Below, piece after piece: positions 43,929 to 53,055 of a stretch of 64,000 nucleotides of DNA. The stretch's first letter is position 1. Every line of letters starts with the position of its first letter. Position numbers and translations under genes: made by a program. This stretch comes from Yinghuangia sp051388915 (GTDB taxonomy: Bacteria; Actinomycetota; Actinomycetes; Streptomycetales; Streptomycetaceae): the NCBI RefSeq assembly GCF_051388915.1, contig NZ_JBPKBH010000018.1, positions 62,001-126,000 on the forward strand, written 5' to 3'. The notes beneath the pieces were generated by a model. It was given only the letters and a program-made list of their open reading frames with translations. It was not told the origin of the DNA and ran no database searches.

Positions 43929-44900
43929 ATGCCCTCGCTTCCCCCGCCGATCACTCCCAGTCTGGAGCCCGCCGCGAAGGCGCTCGCCGAGGCCACCGAC
44001 CCTCACCCGCGGATCTACGAGCTGCCGCCGGAAAAGGGCCGCGAGATCCTCCTCGGGCTCCAGAGCGACGCGAGCGTGCCGCGGCCGGAGGTGGACGAGG
44101 AGTGGGTGACGGTCGACGCAGGCCGGTGGGGGCAGGTCCGGACCCGCATCATCAAGCCGAAGGGCGCGTCCGGCCCGCTGCCGGTCGTGGTGTACATCCA
44201 CGGCGCCGGCTGGGTCTTCGGCGACGACAAGACCCACGACCGGCTTTTCCGCGAACTCGTGGTGGGCGCCGGCGCGGCAGGGGTGTTCCCGGTCTACGAC
44301 CGCGCGCCCGAGGCGAAGTACCCCACCCAGGTGGAGCAGAACTACGCGGTGGGGCAGTGGGTACTGAGCCACGGTGCCGAGCACGGCCTGGACCCCTCCC
44401 GGGTCGCGGTGACGGGTGAGTCCGTCGGCGGGTGCATGTCGGCGGTGTTCGCGCTCATGAACAAGCAGCGCGGCGGCATCGACCTCAAGGCCCAGGTGTT
44501 GCTGTACCCGGTGACCAACGCCGACTTCGACACCCCCTCCTACCACCAGTTCGCCGAGGGCTATTACCTCACCCGCGACGGCATGATCTGGTTCTGGGAC
44601 CAGTACTCCTCCCCGGACCAGCGCAAGGAGCCCTTCGCGTCCCCGCTCCAGGCCGACCTGAACGACCTGCGCGGCCTGCCGACCACGCTCGTCATCACCG
44701 ACGAGGCCGACGTCCTGCGCGACGAGGGCGAGCAGTACGCCAACAAGCTCCGCGAGGCCGGAGTCGACGTCACCTCCGTCCGTGTCGCGGGCATGGTCCA
44801 CGACTTCCTCCTCCTCGACAGCCTCCGCGACACCCGCGCCGCCAACGTCGCCCGCCACCTGGCCGTCGAAGCCCTGAAGAAAGCCCTGCACGACAACTGA
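43929..44900 (+). CDS. Alpha/beta hydrolase fold-3 esterase
   Basis: GGAGG lies six bases before ATG 43929. The 323-residue product resembles hormone-sensitive-lipase-type esterases. The oxyanion motif is YIHGAGWVFG instead of the usual HGGG. The nucleophile elbow is VTGESVGGCM. The catalytic Asp is near ITDEADVLRDEGE and the His is in MVHDFLL. The triad looks complete. No signal peptide is present, so it acts in the cytoplasm on small esters. It is transcribed alone and followed by a broken amidohydrolase gene. Confidence 0.9.
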   Translation: MPSLPPPITPSLEPAAKALAEATDPHPRIYELPPEKGREILLGLQSDASVPRPEVDEEWVTVDAGRWGQVRTRIIKPKGASGPLPVVVYIHGAGWVFGDDKTHDRLFRELVVGAGAAGVFPVYDRAPEAKYPTQVEQNYAVGQWVLSHGAEHGLDPSRVAVTGESVGGCMSAVFALMNKQRGGIDLKAQVLLYPVTNADFDTPSYHQFAEGYYLTRDGMIWFWDQYSSPDQRKEPFASPLQADLNDLRGLPTTLVITDEADVLRDEGEQYANKLREAGVDVTSVRVAGMVHDFLLLDSLRDTRAANVARHLAVEALKKALHDN

Positions 44901-44999
44901 CGCCCGCGCGTCCCCGGGCACGCGTCGGCCTGCTGCGCAGGCGCGTACCCGGGGGCATCCACGGGACTGCGAGGTGCGCATCCGGCGGAGGAGGACCAC

Positions 45000-45530
45000 A
45001 TGGCCGGGGCACCGGTGCTTCTTCACAACCTGAGGCTGATCGACGGTCGCGGTGGACCATCTGACGATGATGCCGTCGTGGCCCGCGAGGGTCCGTCGGT
45101 GGCCTGGGCAAGCCCCCGCCTGCCCGAGCAGGGCTGCGCCGCCCGGAGTGCCGACCTGGGCGGACGGACGGTGTGCCCGGGATTCATCGACGCGCACGTG
45201 CCCTTCGCCCTGCCCGGACGGCGGGGCAGCGCACCGGCCAGTGCCGACGAATTGCCCACGTACCGGGCCCTGAAAGTGCTGGACCGACTTCGGGTGACCG
45301 TGCGGAACGGTGTGACGACCGCGCGAGCTCATAGGGTTGGACGCTGGTTTCACCCGGGCGGCCGCCGAGCGCCGGGTTCTCGGTCCGCGGCTGGTGGTGG
45401 CAGTGGCCATGCTGAGCCAACGCGCGGGACACCACGACTTCACACTCGCCTCGGGCATCGACGGCTACGCCGCGGCGGTGGGGTGCCCCGGCGGCCCGGG
45501 GAACCTCGTCGACCCGGTGGGATATCGATC
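45000..45530 (+). pseudogene. Amidohydrolase remnant with frameshift
   Basis: ATG 45000 follows GGAGGA. LLHNLRLIDGRGGPSDDDAV and RTVCPGFIDAHVPFALPG match the start of metal-dependent amidohydrolases. The metal motif H-x-H reads HVP, so a ligand is lost. Near 45320 the frame shifts, and the family sequence continues as LDAGFTRAAAERRVLGPRLV and ASGIDGYAAAVGCPGGP in another frame before ending. The C-terminal two-thirds are missing. Confidence 0.75.
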
Positions 45531-45654
45531 ACGCATGACCGCTGTCAGGGCGCCGCAAGGCCCCGCACCCGTATATGCCCAGACAAGACCACGTCGGCGC
45601 CGGTGCCGCTGCGATCGTGCGACCGGACTGCCCCAGATACGAACGGAGCAGGCA

Positions 45655-46254
45655 TTGAACGCGCTCTCCCCGGGCTTCAAGCACTTCCACCGCAGCGACG
45701 ACCCCCGCCTGCCCCCAGGTCAGTTCGTCGCAGACGGCTTCCCGGTCCTGTCCGCCGGCCCGGCCCCGACGATCACGCCGGATACCTGGACCTTCACCGT
45801 CACGGACGAACACGGCGGCGGGCACGTCTGGACCTGGGAGCAGTTCCACGCCCTGCCGCAGGAGACGCCTACGGTCGACATCCACTGCGTCACGCGCTGG
45901 TCGAAGTTCGGCACCACCTGGCGCGGCGTCTCGGTCGACACCCTGCTCACCGGCATCGACACCGGCGCCGAGTACGCCATGGTCGAGTCCTACGGCGGCT
46001 ACAGCACCAACGTGCCCCTGGCGGACATCACCGAGGGGCAGGCATGGATCGCGCACGAGTACGACGGTGAACCGCTCACCCCCGAACACGGTGGGCCGGC
46101 CCGCATGCTGATCCCGCACCTGTACTTCTGGAAGTCCGCGAAATGGGTGCGCGGCATCCGGCTCATGGACGACGACGAACAGGGGTTCTGGGAAACGCTG
46201 GGCTACCACGACTACGGCGACCCCTGGCGCGAGCAACGCTACTGGGGGGACTGA
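45655..46254 (+). CDS. Sulfite-oxidase-like molybdopterin oxidoreductase
   Basis: The 199-residue product begins near TTG 45655, preceded by GGAG. It includes RLPPGQFVADGFPVLSAGP and the Mo-cofactor region with the ligand Cys in VDIHCVTRWSKFGTTWRGVS, and it ends WREQRYWGD. It is shorter than full sulfite oxidase and lacks the dimerisation domain, as in YedY-like single-domain proteins. No signal is seen. Its gene is followed two bases later by a flavin reductase, a likely electron partner. Confidence 0.88.
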   Translation: MNALSPGFKHFHRSDDPRLPPGQFVADGFPVLSAGPAPTITPDTWTFTVTDEHGGGHVWTWEQFHALPQETPTVDIHCVTRWSKFGTTWRGVSVDTLLTGIDTGAEYAMVESYGGYSTNVPLADITEGQAWIAHEYDGEPLTPEHGGPARMLIPHLYFWKSAKWVRGIRLMDDDEQGFWETLGYHDYGDPWREQRYWGD

Positions 46255-46256
46255 AC

Positions 46257-46976
46257 GTGACCGCCGGACCCTGGCGGCGCGCCCGCCTCACCGACCGCTT
46301 TCCCGAGACCGCGACCGCCTGCACGCTCGTCCTGTCCGCCCCCGGATGGCCGGGGCACCTGGCCGGGCAGCACGTCGACGTACGCCTGAGAGACGGCGCC
46401 GGCTACCAGGCGGTCCGCAGCTACTCACTGTCCGCACCCTCCGCCGACGGCGTGCGAATCTCCGTGCAGCCGGTACCAGGAGGAGAGGTCTCCTCCTACC
46501 TGGCACACGTACTGCCGGTGGGCGCGGAGGTCGAGCTGCGCGGCCCGCTGGGCGGATGGTTCGTCTGGCACCCGGAACGCCGCGACCCTGTCCTCCTCCT
46601 CGCGGGCGGATCAGGCGTCGCACCGCTCATGGCGATGCTCCGCGCCCGCGAACACACCCTCGACCCGCCGCCGTTCAGGCTCGTGTACTCCCTGCGCGAC
46701 GCGGCCCAGCGGTGGTTCGCCGCCGACCTGGACCGACTCAGCGCACAGGACGACCGCGTCGACATCACCTACGTCTACACACGAACCGTCCCCGCCGGAC
46801 ACCCCCGTCCCGCGGGGCGGCTGACGACCGCCGACATCGACACCCCCAGATGGCAGGCGGGGGACCGGCCGCTGTGCTTTGTGTGCGGCCCTACCGCCTT
46901 CGTGGAGCACGCCGCAAACCTGCTGGTGAAGGCAGGGCACGACGCCTCCCGGATCCGCACCGAACGGTTCGGCTGA
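46257..46976 (+). CDS. Ferredoxin/flavin reductase (FNR family)
   Basis: This 239-residue FAD/NAD(P)-binding reductase starts at GTG 46257, two bases after the sulfite-oxidase-like stop. It has the FAD motif VRSYSLSAPSADG, the NAD-binding LLLAGGSGVAPLMAMLR and the end LCFVCGPTAFVEHAANLL. No iron-sulfur domain is present. It probably passes electrons between NAD(P)H and the molybdoenzyme. The pair, often with DUF6510, is a recurrent actinobacterial cassette. Confidence 0.9.
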   Translation: MTAGPWRRARLTDRFPETATACTLVLSAPGWPGHLAGQHVDVRLRDGAGYQAVRSYSLSAPSADGVRISVQPVPGGEVSSYLAHVLPVGAEVELRGPLGGWFVWHPERRDPVLLLAGGSGVAPLMAMLRAREHTLDPPPFRLVYSLRDAAQRWFAADLDRLSAQDDRVDITYVYTRTVPAGHPRPAGRLTTADIDTPRWQAGDRPLCFVCGPTAFVEHAANLLVKAGHDASRIRTERFG

Positions 46977-47272
46977 ATCCACGGTCGACTCGATACGAGC
47001 AACTGGGCCCGCACGACGCCTGTCTCTGACTGTCAAACAGAACTGCTGTTCAGGTCAAACGTGTTCGTTGAAGTACGTTCGTCATGTTGTGAGAGCCCGG
47101 GTGGAATGGCCGAGCCGGCCTCGCGCGTCGGGGGATACAAGCACGAGGGCAGCCGGTCTGCGGGGTAGGCCATTGCAGTGCGGCGGTGATGCCGCGGACG
47201 AGTTCGTGGTCGGTGAGGACGCCGGGCTGCGCCAGAACGCCACGTCGACCTCTTCGATAATCCCAGCCACGG

Positions 47273-47548
47273 TCACATCCCTTCTGCAAGGGGGAACCGC
47301 AGGGCACCACCCGCACCGAAGTCCACCCACAGGACCCCGCTGTGCCGACTGACGCGCAGCGCCACCTGCTGACACTGGGGACACCGCGCGACCTGCGCGG
47401 GCCCCGCAGCGTAGACGTGCAACGCCGCGACCGGAACATCCGCCCGACAGCCCGGGCAGCGGCGCCACGCGCTGGTCACGTCGACGGAGAAGATTCCCGA
47501 CAGCGGCCCGGCCAGGATGTTGCCATCGTGGAAGGCAGGAGTAGCCAT
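47273..47548 (-). CDS. DUF6510 family zinc-ribbon protein
   Basis: The 91-residue product begins MATPAFHDGNILAGPLSGIF and has two C-x2-C knuckles (RRCPGCRADV and ARCPQCQQVA) that form a zinc ribbon. GAGGAG precedes ATG 47548. It is convergent with the sulfite-oxidase/reductase pair, with which DUF6510 genes are commonly found. It may help assembly or regulation of that enzyme, which is inference. A short decayed coding stretch lies downstream (47050-47270). Confidence 0.8.
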   Translation of the reverse strand: MATPAFHDGNILAGPLSGIFSVDVTSAWRRCPGCRADVPVAALHVYAAGPAQVARCPQCQQVALRVSRHSGVLWVDFGAGGALRFPLAEGM

Positions 47549-47621
47549 GTCGCTCCTCGAAGGTCGGCGTGCGCCGCGGAAGGCAGGACACGCGAATGAT
47601 TCATCGCCGTTTGTCGGCGCC

Positions 47622-47678
47622 GACTGGAAGACGCGTCTGTGCCGCCCACGCGGGCGACGATTCGAATCCGCCCGGGCA
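47622..47678 (+). pseudogene. tRNA-like remnant (type II, Leu-like 3' half)
   Basis: ACTGGAAGACGCG resembles a tRNA-Leu D-arm, and GACGATTCGAATCCGCC resembles a T-arm. Its stem would be perfect if two A bases were G (GGCGG/CCGCC). No proper anticodon arm or 5' acceptor is seen. It may be a decayed attachment site. Confidence is low. Confidence 0.25.
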
Positions 47679-48004
47679 GTCAGCGCAGCGACGCCCGGTC
47701 GGCGTCAGCATTCCGACCCAGTGCCGCGATGAATCCCACCGTTCCACACGACCCGGCGAACCCGGACAAGCAGCGATCAAGTCCGGGCAGTCGACGCCTT
47801 CCCGTCTGCGCACCGCACCCAACCCATCACACTGTGGCCCTGCGGATCCCGCATTGGGCCGCACGTGGGCGCGTATGCCCGTGCGTCGCTTTGGCGTCGG
47901 CCGACGGTCCTGCACCTGGACTTCCCGGGGGCCCGTGATGCTCTGCGCCGCCCGTTCGAGGAGTCGCGGCGTCCTCCAAGCTGCCACAGTGCAGATGTAC
48001 GACC

Positions 48005-48240
48005 TGACCTGCCTGTGCCGGCTGCATGCCGGCGAGTCGGTCATCCTGTTCGACCCGCCGGTTCGGCAGGATGCACGTCGCCCAGGCGCTCGGCGACCTC
48101 GCTGTCCGGCGGGGCGCCAACGTCCGCTCCGCGAAGACCAGCCGCATCCTCGCCGACCTGCCGGCGGCCATGCCGTTCAGACCTGGGGCCGCCTGCGCGA
48201 ACTGGTGCACGCACAACGTGCTGATCCTCGACGACTTGAA
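48005..48240 (+). pseudogene. IS21-type istB helper ATPase remnant
   Basis: MHVAQALGDLAVRRGANVRS, KTSRILADLP and NVLILDDLNG match the ATPase core of IstB. The Walker A region just before (SVILFDPPVR) is in another frame and damaged. Only about 80 codons remain. Confidence 0.65.
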
Positions 48241-48304
48241 CGGGTTGAACACCGGGGTGAGCGGAGTGCTCGGATCCACCTCCGGACCCGTACCTGGGCG
48301 CGTC

Positions 48305-48332
48305 GGAGCAGGGAGCAGGGAGCAGGGAGCGG
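48305..48332. repeat. Heptamer tandem repeat GGAGCAG, four copies
   Basis: Three perfect units and one with a change lie between the istB and ku remnants. They are the same length as the array at 42194-42247 and share GGAGC. Confidence 0.9.
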
Positions 48333-48513
48333 GTAAGGGGGCGGGGCGGCGTGCGCAGCTGAGCCCGAGCACACCGACAGCAGGAGGGTGATCGCGGTGC
48401 CGGCGAGGGACGCGCGGCCAACGCGGTTGCGAACGTGGGATGTTCGGCATACGGCCGACCACCGCACACGACCGGCGGCGACAGGCTTTGGGGCGCGGTA
48501 GGGGTTGCGGTGC

Positions 48514-48712
48514 CTAAAACTCGCGCGATCTCGGACTGGTCCAGCTCCCGGCCGTCCAGTTCGCACACCTTGCGGCACCGCACCCGGCCCTGGTCCGTGC
48601 GGTGCATCTGGTGGAACTTGACCGCGTGCTCGCTGCCGATCGCCGAGACCACTTTGCACGGGATACTCACCAGCCCGAAGCTGATCGCCCCGCTCCAGAA
48701 CGGTCGGACCAC
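48514..48712 (-). pseudogene. ku 5' fragment, copy B
   Basis: GTG 48712 follows GGGAGCACCT. The product begins MVRPFWSGAISFGLVSIPCK and continues with VKFHQMHRTDQGRVRCRKVC and ELDGRELDQSEIARVL, a clear Ku N-terminal domain. Homology ends after about 66 codons, where unrelated sequence and the heptamer repeat follow. It cannot make functional Ku. Confidence 0.85.
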
Positions 48713-49218
48713 AGGTGCTCCCGGGGGTCGGACGGCCCCGAGCCACTCCCATGGTCCCACCCGGACGATCATGGCGCCGGGTGGTCGTCCTTGCCGCGGG
48801 CGGCCTTGCGCAGTGCCCAGCTCATCGCCTGCCGCTGGTCGGGGGCGACGTCCGCGTCGATCGCCCGCCACAGCCCCAGGACCGCCTCGCGTTCACGGTC
48901 GTACAGTCCGGCCCACTGCACCGACTCCTCCTGCGACAGCCGTCCGTGCCGGTGCAGTGTCGCGAAGGTCCGCACGGCGTCTTGGGCGTCGAACACCTTC
49001 CGTTGCAGGTCGACCAGGTGGGACGGAGCGGGCGGCGCGCATCGGACATGGGAAAAGCGTATGAACCGGGCATCGTTATCCCTGGTGGGACAGGCCCTCG
49101 CTGTGCCCGGCGATGGGGATGGCCTGCGAGGACGGCACCGCTTGCCGCTCCTCCACGGCGATGACGGACACGCGGCCGGCACCAGGGACGACGGCGACGC
49201 GGTTGCCGAAGCCGAGTT
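48668..49218 (-). repeat. 550-bp repeat, copy B (inverted partner at 17615-18164)
   Basis: On the minus strand this repeats copy A. Its left end on that strand begins at the stop codon of the lipoprotein gene (TAA at 49217-49219), and it runs into ku. The small frame equivalent to 17837-18064 lies at 48769-48996. Copy B keeps more of ku than copy A. Confidence 0.9.
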
Positions 49219-50371
49219 ACTTCGGCAGCTTCGCCCAGAAGTCGGCGGCGACCGCCTGGGCCGCGGCGCACACCTTCTCCTTGTCGGACTCGTTCGGAGC
49301 AAGGACGACGACCTCGGCGATCTCCGCCGACTTCGTGTCCGCGAGCGCCGCGCCCACCGTGGTCACGGAGCATCGGCCCGGCAGGCGGTACGCGGGCGAG
49401 GCCTCTTCGTACTCCACGGTCGACTCGCGCCCGCCGACCTGCACCTGCTTGGCGGACGGTCCGGGCATCATCGGAGTGGTCCTGAGGCCGACCTTCGTGA
49501 GCAGGACGGTGGCCGTCGGGTCGTTGCCCGCAGGGCCGAACGAACAGCTGAAGCCGGTGGCGTTCGGAACCTTGTTGGGCGCCAGGCCCGGCACCTTGGC
49601 GAGCGTGGCGTCCGGGATCAGGTCGCAGGGCCGCAGCTGCACGAACGACTTCGGCGCATAGTTGCGCAAGGCCAGTTTGCCTTCGGCGGCGAGCTTGCCG
49701 CCCGCCTCGACGACGGCGTCCGCGATCGCGCACACGTCGGCGCGCGCGGCCGCGGAGTTGCCGCGTACGTCGATCTTCGTCGCCTTCATGTCCTTGTCCA
49801 CGAGTGCGCGCTGGCAGGACTTTGTGCCGTCGCCCTCGTGCGTGAAGGAGACGATGCGGAAGCCGTTCGACTCGCGGACGGTGGCTCCGGCGGCGGGCGC
49901 GGCGAGCGACTTCTCGTCGACCGCGATGTCGGCGAGGTCCACGGAGACATCCACGGAGCCACCGACGGTCGCGAGCACCGAGACGGTGCAACTGTTGAAC
50001 GTGACACCCGGGTTGGCGGTGATCGGTTCCTTCGCGGGCAGCGGGGACGCGCCCGGTCGCGTCGCGGGCGGCGACTTGGCGGCGGCGAAGGCGGTCAGCG
50101 CGTCACGGGCGACGAACGAGCAGGGGTCGATGGTGCGCACGTCGATCTTGCCGCCGCCCGGGGCACCGGGGGCGGTCGCGGACGAAGGCTCGCCCAAGCT
50201 GGAGGAGATGCCTCCGGAGGCGCTGGGCGGATCCCCGATGCCGGCCGGAGGCTGCTTGCTGTCGTCGCCGTCTCCCCCGCATGCGCTGACGAGAAGTCCC
50301 GCGAAGGTCACGGCAACGGCGGTACGGAACAGGGGGCGGCGCGTGGTGCGCGTTCGGGGCGCGGCAGTCAT
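49217..50371 (-). CDS. Lipoprotein with two DUF3558-like domains
   Basis: The 384-residue product starts at ATG 50371. The signal peptide ends in a lipobox (GLLVSACGGD) near residue 30, followed by a Ser/Pro/Gly linker. Two related domains follow, each starting with D-P/C-x-x (TIDPCSFVARDALTAF and LRPCDLIPDATLAKVPGL) and each with a conserved Cys pair, resembling DUF3558. It is membrane-anchored on the outer face. Its stop codon is the boundary of the 550-bp repeat, so the native downstream region has been replaced. Function is unknown. Confidence 0.8.
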   Translation of the reverse strand: MTAAPRTRTTRRPLFRTAVAVTFAGLLVSACGGDGDDSKQPPAGIGDPPSASGGISSSLGEPSSATAPGAPGGGKIDVRTIDPCSFVARDALTAFAAAKSPPATRPGASPLPAKEPITANPGVTFNSCTVSVLATVGGSVDVSVDLADIAVDEKSLAAPAAGATVRESNGFRIVSFTHEGDGTKSCQRALVDKDMKATKIDVRGNSAAARADVCAIADAVVEAGGKLAAEGKLALRNYAPKSFVQLRPCDLIPDATLAKVPGLAPNKVPNATGFSCSFGPAGNDPTATVLLTKVGLRTTPMMPGPSAKQVQVGGRESTVEYEEASPAYRLPGRCSVTTVGAALADTKSAEIAEVVVLAPNESDKEKVCAAAQAVAADFWAKLPK

Positions 50372-50839
50372 GGACAAGTGGATCCTCGAATTCCTGGACG
50401 CGACCGGGACGGTGGAGCAGCGGCGTCCGAGTGTTGGAGAGTGCGTCGGCAATTGGGGCCAGGGCCGTCCCGGCCGAATTGCGTCGGCTCGCCGGACGGC
50501 CGACGCCGTGATCCACTCTGCGCCGCCGAGCGCCCAGGAACATGCCCCAGGTGGCGTATCTGCACCGTGCGCGATGCGGCAAATCCGGGTCGGTCGGCCG
50601 CGCGCGAGGTTGACCCCGCCCCGGTGAGCGCAGCAGCGCGGTAGACGGTGATCCCGCGCCGTGACGGCGCACCTCCCGAATGCCCGGCAGCGGTCGGCGG
50701 TTCGCAGGCAGAACAGAGGCGTAGTCCACGTCGCCGTGCGGAGGTCCGCGGGATGACCAGTGCACGGCCGGATGCCCCGGGAAGTACGTGCTTGGCTACG
50801 TCCCGGCTGGCACCCGCCAGTACTGGCAGGTCCCGACGG
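50372..50839. other. 468 bases without a gene
   Basis: The region upstream of the lipoprotein gene holds its promoter. I see no other feature before RHS-type sequence starts near 50840. Confidence 0.45.
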
Positions 50840-51725
50840 CCTGTTCAAGGAAGGCTGCCTTTACGGCATCCGAGTCCACGTCTCTGGTGATCGCACAGTG
50901 CGCCAACTGCCATTGCTGGCCGAGACCGACGCGACGCGCTTCGGCAAGGTGGCTTTCGCCTGGCGGCGTGGCGATGCGGACGCCTGGTCCCCGGTTCCGG
51001 CCGACGCCGTCACCGCAGGCGGCCAACCTCTCGCCGGTTGGCCGGTGCCCCTGACCGGCGGCCGGAACGCCCCGCTGGTCCGGAACCGGGGGACCGCGGA
51101 CAGGTGCCCATCTTCGGCAAGGAGTGGGCCTCCGGCGTCGTCAGCGAGGGCGCGGGTGCGACGTTCAGCCACATCCGGAAGATCTCGAACTCGGCGCTGG
51201 ACCTCATTGACGTCGAGGGGAACGTCATCCACTTCACCGCCTACGCGGCCGGGAACGGCTGGATTGCCGAACTCGGTGGCGAGGGACCGACTCTGACTGT
51301 CTCTCTGACTGGGGAATTCAAGATCAACACGGACTTCGGGTCCGTGCACACCTTCACCAAGCGGAGTGCACAGGCAGACACCTGGCACCTTTCGGCGGTC
51401 CTGCGCGAAGGCAATGTGAACTCGGGTGTCCGCGTTGTCTCCGAGGATGTGACGGTTGACGGGGAGACCACTGTCCGGGCCAAGCGGATCACCGCCCCGA
51501 CCGCTGCCGTGTCGCCGGCGGTCTGCGAGACGAACCCTGCCGTGCTGCACACGGACGAGTACGGCAACCCGTGTACCGGGCAGAACCCGTCCCGGTACGG
51601 CTGGCTGGGCGCAGCGCAGCGGTCCGCCGAAACACTGTCCGGGATCGCCCTCATGGGTGCTCGGCTGCACGATCCGGCGACAGGGCGATTCTTGTCGATC
51701 GACCCCGTTCCCAACGGCAGGGCAG
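50840..51725 (+). pseudogene. RHS-repeat protein remnant
   Basis: TVRQLPLLAETDATRFGKVA and VPLTGGRNAP lie in one frame. GKEWASGVVSEGAGATFSHI, NSALDLIDVEGNVIHF and the RHS core end YGWLGAAQRSAETLSGIALM with RLHDPATGRFLSIDPVPNG lie in another. RHS proteins are large secreted or polymorphic-toxin shells. Here most of the repeat region is deleted, and the core end joins directly to an IS3 transposase. The toxin tip is missing. Confidence 0.75.
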
Positions 51726-51732
51726 CAGGAGT

Positions 51733-52668
51733 ACGCCCAGCTGCACTTCCTGATCGGCCTGGACGCGGCCGAGCGGGTGATCGACCACCTGCGTGATCGT
51801 GGTCTCGGGGTCGATCCCGCATGCCGGGTCCTGGAGCTTTCGCCGTCAACGTACTTCGCGCGCAAGAAGCGCCCCAAGTCCGCGCGCCGCCTGCGTGACG
51901 AGCGGCTCATGCAGCTGGTCGAGGCCGAGCACGCCGACTCCGGGGGCACCTACGGTACCTACGACGCCCGGCGGATCACCCGCGCCCTCGCCCGCAGGGG
52001 CCACGCCGTCGCGCGGTGCACAGTCGAGCGGCTGATGCGCGAGCTCGGTATCGAGGGCGTCATCCGCGGGCAGTGTTGCCGCACCACCGTGCTTGAGCCG
52101 GCGGTCCCGCGTCCGCCGGACCTGGTCGACCGCATGTTCACCGCCGTCGGCCCGGGCCGGCTGTGGGCTGCGGACCTGACGTATGTGCGGACGTGGTCCG
52201 GCTGGCGTACGTCACGTTCGTCCTGGACGGGTACTCGCGGACGATCGTCGGCTGGCAGATCGCCGAGCACCTGCGCACCGAACTGCCTTTGGGCGCCTAG
52301 GAGATGGCGCTGTGGCGACGCAGGATCAAGAAGGACTCGGGGCTGATTCACCACTCGGACAGGGGTCGCAATACGTGTCCATTCGCTACACGGAGCGACT
52401 GGCGGACGTCGGTGCGGCCGCGTCCGTGGGCTCGGTGGCGGACTCGTACGATAGCGCCAAGGCCGAGGCGCCGAACGGCACCTTCAAAGCCGAACTCATC
52501 GAAATGCAGGGCTCCTGGCGGGACTTCGCGCAGGTCGATCCCGCCGTGGTGCAGTGGGTCGGCTGGTACAACGAGGAACGCCTGCACTCGGCGCTGGCCT
52601 ACGTGCCACCGGTCGCGTACGAGCAGCAATATCGGGCGAACCAGGCGCAAGCTACGCAGACCGCCTGA
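51733..52668 (+). pseudogene. IS3-family transposase (OrfB), multiple frameshifts
   Basis: RVLELSPSTYFARKKRPKSA, HADSGGTYGTYDARRI and GRLWAADLTYVRTWSG match IS3-type OrfB. The frame shifts near 52200 (YVTFVLDGYSRTIVGWQIAE), a TAG follows at about 52298, and a further shift lies near 52365. The end shows NGTFKAELIEMQG and WVGWYNEERLHSALAY. Catalytic D, D and E positions are present but in different frames, so it is inactive. Confidence 0.85.
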
Positions 52669-52797
52669 ACAACCGCAGAACGACTCCACGACACTCGGGT
52701 CAGTGCACTGATCGGGGAAGGAACCAACCAGGCATGCAGTCCGTCCAAACCTCGGCCGCGAGCGCCTGATGCCTGGATCAGGATTGGGGGGACTTGT

Positions 52798-53055
52798 ATG
52801 CGTGGGTTTGTCGGTGCGGCGTCCGTGGCTCTGGCATTGGTCCTGGTGGGCTGCGGTGCGGACGAGCGGCCTGTCAGCGTTGCCGGCGCCGATCGCGTGG
52901 AGGTCATCTCAGCCGCCCCCATCATTCCGGTCATGACTGCCCAGGATCTGGTGAGCTACGCGGACCACGTCATGGCCGTCACCTTCGCGGCTGAGGGGGA
53001 ACTGCCTCTCAGCTTGCTCTTTAACCTCTTCGATCTTGGTGGTAGGCCATCGTGA
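52798..53055 (+). pseudogene. Lipoprotein truncated by an IS element
   Basis: The product begins MRGFVGAASVALALVLVGCG with a clear lipobox, then TAQDLVSYADHVMAVTFAAE. At about 52998 it runs into the left end of the IS element, and the last 19 codons are IS-derived. The rest of the gene is not found on the other side. Confidence 0.65.

Noticed and set aside
47622..47678. Functional tRNA gene
   Set aside because: The T-stem has two mismatches, and the anticodon arm and 5' acceptor are not found. It is at most a remnant.
48602..50644. 680-codon plus-strand frame across the repeat and lipoprotein gene
   Set aside because: It is antisense to the lipoprotein with its clear lipobox and to the ku fragment, and it has no protein motifs.
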